Of a DNA stretch of 48,560 nucleotides, positions 42,801-48,560 are shown piece after piece. Below the pieces are notes generated by a model that was given only the letters and a program-made list of their open reading frames with translations, searched no databases and was not told the origin of the DNA. Origin of the DNA: Bacteroidales bacterium. Its GTDB lineage: Bacteria > Bacteroidota > Bacteroidia > Bacteroidales > F082. The stretch's first letter is position 1; the number at the start of each line of letters is the position of its first letter. The stretch covers positions 1 to 48,560 of the forward strand of contig JABFQW010000139.1 in the NCBI GenBank assembly GCA_013141455.1, written 5' to 3'. A program made the position numbers and the translations under genes.

Positions 42801-44644
42801 CGGGCGCCGATAAATACTGGTTACACAGTTCAACAGGTGAATATGCCTATATGAATGGTTACAATACCGGTGATCTTGAAGAAGACTGGCTCATTTTACC
42901 TGCCGTAAATTTCAATGATTACGCGAACGTGACAATGACTTTTGAAAGCTGGATGAGATATGGTATCGATGATGCTGACAATTATTTCAAGGTTATGTAT
43001 TCGACTGATTATGCTGGTATTGGCGATCCAACTTCGGCAAACTGGACAGAATTAACTTTTGCTTATCCTGCTGCTGAAGAAACCTGGACACCTTCGGGCA
43101 CAATCGATCTCTCTGCAGTTACCGGAACAAATGTTTATATTGCATTCAAATACCATTATAATGTTGATTTCTACCGCTTATGGCAGGTTGATAACCTCTC
43201 GATCGTTGCAGGTTCAACCTCACCAACAATTACAGCAACACCTTCAACATTAAATAATTTCACATATATCGAAGGATTCGGGCCATCCGCTTCGCAAACC
43301 TATACTTTAAGTGCAAATAATCTTGTTGGCAGTGGAGACATAAATGTTACGTCACCCGTCGATTATGAGATTTCAAGTGATAACACCATTTTCGGTAATT
43401 CATTATCATTCCCATTTGCAGATGGCAATATTACTGGTCAGCCGGTCACCGTTTATGTACGATTGAAAGCCGGTCTTACCGCTGGCCTTTTTGAAGGTGA
43501 AACAATTTCTCATACTGGTGGAGATGCTACTGAAACGTTTGTTACTTTAAATGGCGAAGTTACCCTTCAGGGAACAGCAACCTTGTCATCTCAGGTTCTT
43601 CCACAATATATTGAAGGTTTGAATGATGCCAATAACGACCGTATTCCATTTGCCTTCCGTGCTACACTCAGCGGGCTCAATCCAAATGCCACCTATCGAT
43701 ATATCAATCAGGTGGTTATTAATAGTGACGATGCTGAAACCAATGGAGCAGGAAACATGATTATTGCTAAATTAGATGGCGATTTCATAAGAACAACAAG
43801 TCCGGCATTCGATACCGAAGGAAACTATGGCGAATTAACCACTGATGTTTCAGGTTCATATACCGGTTGGTTTGTTACCGAACCTACAGGTAATGCAAGG
43901 TTTACTCCCGGAAATTTCGTCTTCATGCGCATCCGTTTGAATGATGGAAACGAAGGAACAACAGTTTCACATTATCTTACCACATCAGATAGCACAAAGG
44001 TTCTGACATTTGGTGTTGAAACCAACGAAAATCAAGGTACCGCGCTTAGGGCAATCTCTGGTGACAGTCCAAAAGATTTCGTGTTCCTTTATGACAATCT
44101 TGCAGGTGAAGGTCGTCCGCTTTATGGTGCCAGCATCGAAGCAAGCGGAATTGATTTCACGGCAATTACCTCCTACGCACCTTTCTTCAAAGATTTTGTG
44201 GCAGGAGTAAATGGTTCATGGGGAGCAATTATACCTAATGTGAATGCGAATGGGGTGCAGCTTATTCAGGTACTTGATCTTTCAAGTGGTGCGGTTGAAA
44301 AATCATATACTGGTGCAGGTGGTGTATGGGGTGCTACTGAAACAATTAATCCTGTTGGTGGTACTGCTAATGTTTTAGTTATTGATCTGATCGAAATCGG
44401 AATCAATACCAACGATGAGGTTGCTTGTCGTGTTTGGGCCAACAATAGCGAACTGATCGTTGAATCAACAACTGATACCCGACTTAACATTCAAATATAC
44501 ACTATGTTGGGTCAACCGGTATTCATGAAGGAAGTTGGTGGTGTTGGAACCCAACGTATGTTCCATTATCTTAATTCAGGTGTTTATATCGTTAATGTTA
44601 AAACAGATCATGGTATAACAAACTCGAAAATAATTATCAGGTAA
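39899..44644 (+). CDS. Giant multidomain T9SS cargo protein
   Basis: Secreted 1581-residue protein of unknown function, probably cell-surface. After the signal peptide (IISFCLIFLWGSMAGRSQA) comes a LamG-like beta region to about 225, then a fibronectin-III-like domain at about 232-340 (LPNTSYKIRAYATNSVGTSY). Repeat family A, about 115 residues, occurs three times, at about 341-455, 829-943 and 1107-1225 (core IYVRLKAGLNAGDYN, VYVRLKAGLTAGLFE). Repeat family B, about 270 residues, occurs twice, at about 557-828 and 1226-1500 (NDRVPFAYRATINGLIPNAT, NDRIPFAFRATLSGLNPNAT). A cleaved-adhesin/choice-of-anchor-J-like domain lies at about 946-1105 (EEDWLILPAVNFNDY). The last 75 residues are a type IX sorting domain (NIQIYTMLGQPVFMKEV, GVYIVNVKTDHG). 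A terminator follows. Confidence 0.88.
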   Translation: MKHSYFKIISFCLIFLWGSMAGRSQALLVEDFDYVIGDLLTAHGWTAHSGAGTQAIDVTTGLTFSGYAGSGIGGAANLDNNGEDDHKVFTGQTSGVVYAAFVIQTQATNSAGYFFHLSVNPINTSFFISRIWVNATGSGVGIGASAPGTYIPITAATPTLLVVKHDLSTKISSLFVFNTFPASEPGTADATFTETYASITNVGSVAVRQFNAAEKVIVDGIRVGTTWADAVAPSGPSAPTVSTEEPTNMATTSCTGNGTITSTGNSTVTTRGFCWDLAANADPDINDAKTVETGSFDVGAFTASVTSLLPNTSYKIRAYATNSVGTSYGGVISFTTIPLTPFIAVDPSQLDGFNYSQGSGPSAQQSFAINGANLTAPISIVPPTHYEISTQSGGSFVATNPITLNHTGGTVNSTPIYVRLKAGLNAGDYNNEMINATSTNATPVTVTCNGSVSLPATQLAFVNFPAICHINTPISTFTVEARRSDNTVDVNYTGNITLSKASGPGTVGGTLVKAAVAGVATFDDITLNTVGSYVLNANAAGLTQAVSGSIYAVNDPTMTEVLVPQFIEGLNGTNNDRVPFAYRATINGLIPNATYRFINQLVISTDSPTTNGAGNVIFVNPDGTFVRTTQPSLDAGPYGQFTANASGSFTGWFVNEPTANARFTPGNQIYMRIRLNDGATGTTAAYYVTTTSYSTVLNFTQQPDDISGTAIRCESNATAKNFVFLFQNTAGTGRPLYGTHVETTEIDFTAIDAYSDFYQNIVAGVTGSWGGIVPNNNPQGVKLIQERSLTTGEIVNSNTSANAVWNGVNTANPAGGTVSPLVILLNASTDPQIIATPSELTDLNYLDGSGPSVSQSYDLMGLYLNPGQVTVTAPASFEISTDDATFGSNLVFNIVEGNIEFQPLTIYVRLKAGLAIGSYNENISHTGGTAPEELVSCSGTVIGPQTTTLPYAEDFASGFGLCYQNSVSGADKYWLHSSTGEYAYMNGYNTGDLEEDWLILPAVNFNDYANVTMTFESWMRYGIDDADNYFKVMYSTDYAGIGDPTSANWTELTFAYPAAEETWTPSGTIDLSAVTGTNVYIAFKYHYNVDFYRLWQVDNLSIVAGSTSPTITATPSTLNNFTYIEGFGPSASQTYTLSANNLVGSGDINVTSPVDYEISSDNTIFGNSLSFPFADGNITGQPVTVYVRLKAGLTAGLFEGETISHTGGDATETFVTLNGEVTLQGTATLSSQVLPQYIEGLNDANNDRIPFAFRATLSGLNPNATYRYINQVVINSDDAETNGAGNMIIAKLDGDFIRTTSPAFDTEGNYGELTTDVSGSYTGWFVTEPTGNARFTPGNFVFMRIRLNDGNEGTTVSHYLTTSDSTKVLTFGVETNENQGTALRAISGDSPKDFVFLYDNLAGEGRPLYGASIEASGIDFTAITSYAPFFKDFVAGVNGSWGAIIPNVNANGVQLIQVLDLSSGAVEKSYTGAGGVWGATETINPVGGTANVLVIDLIEIGINTNDEVACRVWANNSELIVESTTDTRLNIQIYTMLGQPVFMKEVGGVGTQRMFHYLNSGVYIVNVKTDHGITNSKIIIR

Positions 44645-44663
44645 TCATTCAACTACCTTACTT

Positions 44664-44695
44664 AAAAGAGCCGGGTTAATCCCGGCTCTTTTTTT
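44664..44695 (+). terminator. Rho-independent terminator of the giant cargo gene
   Basis: AAAAGAGCCGGG (44664-44675) and CCCGGCTCTTTT (44681-44692) form a 12-bp stem with a 5-base loop, ending in a T run to 44695. It lies 19 bases after the stop codon. Confidence 0.93.
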
Positions 44696-44827
44696 AGAAT
44701 AACTACCGAAATTATTATCGAAAACTAACTTTTTAACAAATTGGAATTTATACCTTTATAGTCTTACTAATTTAGTATTTTTACGGTTGATTTTATATTA
44801 AATCCTTGTAGGTTAATAAACAACGTG

Positions 44828-45559
44828 ATGATTCGTTTGATTTATTTATTCATTGTCTTCTTATTCTTTTTTCCACTTGTATCCCTGACACAAGTTAAAA
44901 CAGATGAAAAAGCCATATTGCAGACGCTATTACAATACACCTCCGGGGTATACGGTTCAGATGAGGCATTGATCAATGGCTTCGCTTATACCCATTCCAA
45001 TGATCAGGCCGATGGGAATCCATATTTTCAGGATGATATTTATTCGCATGCTTCCCTTTCCATTTGTGACAAGATTTTTGAGGTTGAGTCGCTCAAATAT
45101 GATATTGTTAACGACAAACTAATTCTCCTTGTCACATTGAAATCCGGTGCAAAATTCCCTATACAGTTAAATAACGAATTCATACAGCAATTCGATTTTT
45201 TCCAGAGTAATTTTTATCCGGCAACTAAATTCTTTCCCGCAAAAGAGGTGAAAGGGTTTGTCGATCTGGTTTACTCTGGGTCTTTCATGTTTGTCACTAA
45301 ATATAAAAAGGAGTTTGTGAAGATGTATACCAAGGTAGATCCATTTGGTAAGTATTCAGAAACCCGGATTAATCATTACCTGATAAGGGATGGATCGGCA
45401 AAACGGATTAAAAGCAGGAAAAACCTTCTCGATTCTTTTGCTCCATATCAAAAAGATATCTCACGATATATGAAATCGAACAAAATTAAATTCAGAAAGG
45501 CCACACATCAACAGCTGGCCCAATTATTAAGCTATTGTGATGAACTGTCGAAAAAGTAA
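44828..45559 (+). CDS. Small secreted protein preceding the TonB receptor
   Basis: Exported 243-residue protein with signal peptide IRLIYLFIVFLFFFPLVSLTQ; the start is taken at the ATG 44828, with a GTG one codon upstream rejected. Proteins with this outline, ending in FAPYQKDISRYMKSNKIKFR and LAQLLSYCDELSKK, are frequent before TonB-dependent receptor genes in Bacteroidota but have no assigned function. No catalytic motif is visible. The gene overlaps the receptor gene by 20 bases, so the two are translationally coupled and probably act on the same substrate or in the same complex in the periplasm or at the outer membrane. Confidence 0.78.
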   Translation: MIRLIYLFIVFLFFFPLVSLTQVKTDEKAILQTLLQYTSGVYGSDEALINGFAYTHSNDQADGNPYFQDDIYSHASLSICDKIFEVESLKYDIVNDKLILLVTLKSGAKFPIQLNNEFIQQFDFFQSNFYPATKFFPAKEVKGFVDLVYSGSFMFVTKYKKEFVKMYTKVDPFGKYSETRINHYLIRDGSAKRIKSRKNLLDSFAPYQKDISRYMKSNKIKFRKATHQQLAQLLSYCDELSKK

Positions 45560-48338
45560 CATAACCTGTAGCATACTGCTCACTGTTTGTTTTGTAATAC
45601 TATTTTACTCGCCTTCATTGAGTCAAAACCGACCAGTTTTGCTGAATGAAACATACGACAAACTGAACTGGAAATCATTCGCCGACAAGGTTGAAAATGA
45701 GTTTTCAATCAGGTTTTATTATATTACCGACAGCATTCCTGCGTTGAATATGCATAGCACACAGTATCCTGTTTCATTGATTGATATGCTACGTATAAAC
45801 CTAACTCCTCATAAAATTAAATTTTCAGTTGGTGAAAATGCTGTATTTATAACAAATTCACAAAAACTTTCGACCAGTCTTCCTGATGATTTTTTTATTG
45901 AAGAATCATTTACAGCCCAACGGATCGATTCATCTGAATCACGTAAGGAACGTGACTTTCTTGCAACAACAAAAGAACTACCTGCACTTTCGATTGTCAT
46001 TGGAATAAAAGGAAAAAATGCCGAAAAGAAAACGGCTCTTTTCAGCGGAAGAATTACTGATATCAAGGAGCACAAACCCATTGAAAGTGCCACACTTTAT
46101 TTTATTGAATTGTCAAAAGGAACCTTAACCAACGAGAAAGGTTCCTTCAGTATCAGTATTCCGAAAGGAAAATATACGATGGTAATCAGCAATATAGAGT
46201 ATAAGGAATCGCGTTATGAAGTGAGAGTACTGTCGGATGGTTTTGCTGAACTGGAGATGGAATCCGAAGTGTATTCGTTGGATGAGGTAGTAATCAGGTC
46301 GGATAAAGAAGATATGTTGAAAGGAACCAATACCGGATTTGAAAAAATAACGGCAAAAAGTTTGAAACAAATTCCGGCTGTAATGGGCGAACGCGACCTG
46401 ATTAAAGTGGCATTGCTTTTGCCTGGTGTTCAATCAGTTGGAGAAGGCTCATCCGGATTCAATGTCAGAGGGGCTCCATCAGACCAAAATATGTTTTACA
46501 TAAACAAAGTTCCGGTTTATAATACATCACACTTGCTGGGATTCTTCTCGGCATTTAATCCGGATGTCGTTGACGATTTCACACTTTATAAAGGTAGCAT
46601 TCCTACAATTTATGGAGGCCGGTTATCAGCTATTTTCAATATTAACGCTAAACAGGGAAATATGGAGAGTTTCTCGGCTCGGGGAGGAATCAGTCCGATT
46701 ACAGCCCGATTGATGCTCGAGACGCCCATAATAAAGAAAAAACTTAGTATCCTCCTTGCTGCCCGTTCAACCTATTCCGACTGGGCATTGAAAATGGTTC
46801 AAAACCCCGAAATAAAAAACTCCAAAGCAAGTTTTATCGATTTCGTAACCAATATCAGTTATAACATCAACGACAACAATCAGTTAAACGTTTTTGGATA
46901 CTATAGCATGGATGATATTAAAATCGTTGATAAAACAACATTTGAATATGCCAACAAAGGGGCTTCACTTTCGTATTTTCATGCATTCAACAATAAAAAT
47001 AATCTGAACCTTTCACTTGCATTCAGCGACTATGCTTTCAAAGAAATAAATACTGAAAACACTATCAACGCTTATTCCCAATCATATTCGCTACAACACG
47101 ATGAAATCAACCTGAATTTCACTTTCCGGCCGACTGAAAAACACACCATCACCACCGGACTGAATTCGATACTTTATGGTTTAAAAAATAATCCTTTTCT
47201 GCCTTATGGTGACTCATCACTCGTTTATCCAAAGCAACTTGAAAATGAGCAGGGAATTGAAAACGACCTATTTGTGAATGACGAATGGAAAGTATTGCCA
47301 ACACTCACCCTTGCTGCAGGTTTACGATATAATATTTTCTCAAACCTTGGTCCGAAAACAGTCGTTACATACAAATCCGGCTTTCCTATTTCTGTAGCAT
47401 CTGTTTTTGATACCCTCTATTTTGGTTCAAATAAACCAACCAAAACATACAAAGGGTTAGATTATAGGTTTTCTGGTACCTATCAGATTAATCCCGAGAT
47501 GTCGGTCAAACTTAGTTACAACAGGGTGCACCAGCATATTTTCATGCTCTCGAACACCATCGCACTTTCCCCTACCGACAAATGGAAACTTGCGGATTAT
47601 AACATCAAACCCATGGTTGGTGATCAGGTCTCTCTTGGTTATTATGTATTACTGAACAGGGGGAAAACTGAAGCTTCTTCTGAAATATATTTTAAAAATG
47701 TCGACAATCTTGTTGAGTTTAAAGATGGGGCCAATTTACTGGTGAGTGATTATCCTGAACAGGAACTTGTGCAGGGAAACCTCAAAGCGTATGGTATTGA
47801 ACTGATGTTAAAAAAACCACAGGGAAAACTTAACGGATGGATAAACTATACATATGCCCGTTCAACGATTTTGGTTGATAATCAGCTGACCGGTGAAAAA
47901 GTTAATTTCGGGTTACGTTATCCGGCCAATTACGACAAACCACATTCAGTGAATCTTGTTGCCAATATCAAATTAAACAAGCGGATAAGCTTTTCAGGAA
48001 ATATTGTTTATTCAACAGGAAGACCAATCACGTACCCCACCGCCATCTATTATCAAAACGGACAACAGTTTCTTCACTATTCGAAACGGAACGAATACAG
48101 AATCCCGGATTATTTCAGAACTGATCTTTCCTTTGTATTAGAGGGAAACCTCAGAAAAAATAAATTACTACACGGTTCATGGATTTTATCTGTGTACAAC
48201 GTAACCGGACGTAAAAATGCTTATTCCGTCTATTTTGAATCAAAAGAAGGCGTTATAAAAAGCTACCGGCTTTCTATTTTCGGTGCTCCGATTTTTTCAT
48301 TGACGTATGACTTTAAACTCGGAAACTATGCAAAATAG
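45540..48338 (+). CDS. TonB-dependent receptor with STN and carboxypeptidase-like N-terminal domains
   Basis: Outer-membrane active-transport receptor, 932 residues from the ATG at 45540; a GTG one codon earlier is less likely. Order of parts: signal peptide (SILLTVCFVILFYSPSLSQ), a STN/secretin-like domain at about 35-105 (DKLNWKSFADKVENEFSIRF), a carboxypeptidase-regulatory-like domain at about 165-250 (LFSGRITDIKEHKPIESATL), a plug at about 260-385 (ERDLIKVALLLPGVQS, GFNVRGAPSDQNMFYINKVP), and a long barrel to the C-terminus (GAPIFSLTYDFKLGN). An N-terminal STN domain usually goes with sigma/anti-sigma surface signalling, but no FecR or ECF sigma gene is present in the window. Substrate is unknown. 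The next gene, a DUF4249 lipoprotein, overlaps it by 11 bases. Confidence 0.95.
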   Translation: MNCRKSNITCSILLTVCFVILFYSPSLSQNRPVLLNETYDKLNWKSFADKVENEFSIRFYYITDSIPALNMHSTQYPVSLIDMLRINLTPHKIKFSVGENAVFITNSQKLSTSLPDDFFIEESFTAQRIDSSESRKERDFLATTKELPALSIVIGIKGKNAEKKTALFSGRITDIKEHKPIESATLYFIELSKGTLTNEKGSFSISIPKGKYTMVISNIEYKESRYEVRVLSDGFAELEMESEVYSLDEVVIRSDKEDMLKGTNTGFEKITAKSLKQIPAVMGERDLIKVALLLPGVQSVGEGSSGFNVRGAPSDQNMFYINKVPVYNTSHLLGFFSAFNPDVVDDFTLYKGSIPTIYGGRLSAIFNINAKQGNMESFSARGGISPITARLMLETPIIKKKLSILLAARSTYSDWALKMVQNPEIKNSKASFIDFVTNISYNINDNNQLNVFGYYSMDDIKIVDKTTFEYANKGASLSYFHAFNNKNNLNLSLAFSDYAFKEINTENTINAYSQSYSLQHDEINLNFTFRPTEKHTITTGLNSILYGLKNNPFLPYGDSSLVYPKQLENEQGIENDLFVNDEWKVLPTLTLAAGLRYNIFSNLGPKTVVTYKSGFPISVASVFDTLYFGSNKPTKTYKGLDYRFSGTYQINPEMSVKLSYNRVHQHIFMLSNTIALSPTDKWKLADYNIKPMVGDQVSLGYYVLLNRGKTEASSEIYFKNVDNLVEFKDGANLLVSDYPEQELVQGNLKAYGIELMLKKPQGKLNGWINYTYARSTILVDNQLTGEKVNFGLRYPANYDKPHSVNLVANIKLNKRISFSGNIVYSTGRPITYPTAIYYQNGQQFLHYSKRNEYRIPDYFRTDLSFVLEGNLRKNKLLHGSWILSVYNVTGRKNAYSVYFESKEGVIKSYRLSIFGAPIFSLTYDFKLGNYAK

Positions 48339-48560
48339 AAAACTAAACATATTTCTTCTGATTTCCATATTCCTGTTTCAGGCATGTATCGATAAGTTTG
48401 AGCCTGAACTTGACGGGTATGACCAACTATTGGTAATTGATGGAGGTGTATTTGACAACCCCGCTCAGATTACCATTAAACTTAGTTATTCATCCGATGT
48501 TTACAAGCCAACATTTAGTCCGGCAGCAGGAGCTTCGGTTATTATTACAGACAATGAAGG
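48328..48560 (+). CDS. DUF4249 lipoprotein, partial at window end
   Basis: The reading frame opens at 48328, overlapping the receptor's stop codon by 11 bases, and runs off the window after 77 codons. The N-terminus MQNRKLNIFLLISIFLFQAC is a lipoprotein signal with Cys20. It is followed by IDKFEPELDGYDQLLVIDGG and VFDNPAQITIKLSYSSDV, the start of DUF4249 proteins, which usually accompany TonB receptors of this type. It is probably the surface-exposed or periplasmic partner of that receptor; the C-terminal part cannot be judged. Confidence 0.85.
   Translation, partial: MQNRKLNIFLLISIFLFQACIDKFEPELDGYDQLLVIDGGVFDNPAQITIKLSYSSDVYKPTFSPAAGASVIITDNE

Noticed and set aside
1-48560. CRISPR array, rRNA or tRNA genes
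   Set aside because: No regularly spaced repeats and no cloverleaf or rRNA-like sequence were found on reading both strands.

Overview
The window looks like part of a chromosome from an anaerobic or facultative Bacteroidota, probably in or near the Bacteroidales/Marinilabiliales. Reasons: AT-rich intergenic DNA, TAnnTTTG-type -7 promoter boxes, weak Shine-Dalgarno signals, C-terminal type IX secretion sorting domains, and a STN-carboxypeptidase-like-TonB receptor next to a DUF4249 lipoprotein. No rRNA, tRNA, CRISPR array, integrase or transposase was seen. Family calls come from motif reading; no database search was possible.

Region 1 (1-4900) is housekeeping: glucose-6-phosphate isomerase with a strong terminator, a di-haem cytochrome c peroxidase lipoprotein, a MITE-like palindromic element, and L-serine dehydratase. 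Region 2 (4972-10920, minus strand) is a complete MarR-RND-TolC efflux operon. A 25-bp near-perfect palindrome overlaps the promoter of the marR gene. An archaemetzincin gene follows.

Region 3 (11697-19700, minus strand) is a redox module. It contains a sigma-54 response regulator and a sensor kinase with two possible c-haem motifs in its periplasmic domain. Beyond a terminator lies a four-gene operon: a periplasmic PstS-like binding domain fused through one membrane helix to a cytoplasmic GcvH-like domain, a Tat-exported HybA-like ferredoxin, a NrfD-like quinone-interacting membrane protein, and a second membrane-anchored GcvH-like protein. Neither H-like domain has the lipoyl lysine at the canonical position. 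A sigma-54-like -24/-12 element and upstream repeats precede the operon, so the local two-component system probably controls it.

Region 4 (19947-36986, plus strand) is a cell-surface locus. It has a YD-repeat protein, three secreted proteins with a shared tail-fibre-like N-terminal module, a T9SS cargo protein, a PapD/DUF916-like Ig-fold chaperone candidate, a MORN-repeat protein, and three small secreted proteins sharing tryptophan motifs. A receiver-PAS-PAS-histidine kinase and a NarL-type regulator are embedded among them. The last gene encodes a predicted outer-membrane beta-barrel with Ig-like flanks and a C-terminal SPOR domain. Together this resembles a chaperone/usher-like or WxL-like surface-fibre system in a Gram-negative background, and it is the best candidate here for an undescribed system.

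Region 5 (37093-48560) holds a truncated FucP-type sugar permease, a CYTH-domain protein, an unrecognised 489-residue membrane protein, a 1581-residue T9SS cargo protein with two repeat families, a small secreted protein, and a TonB receptor followed by a DUF4249 lipoprotein cut off by the window edge.
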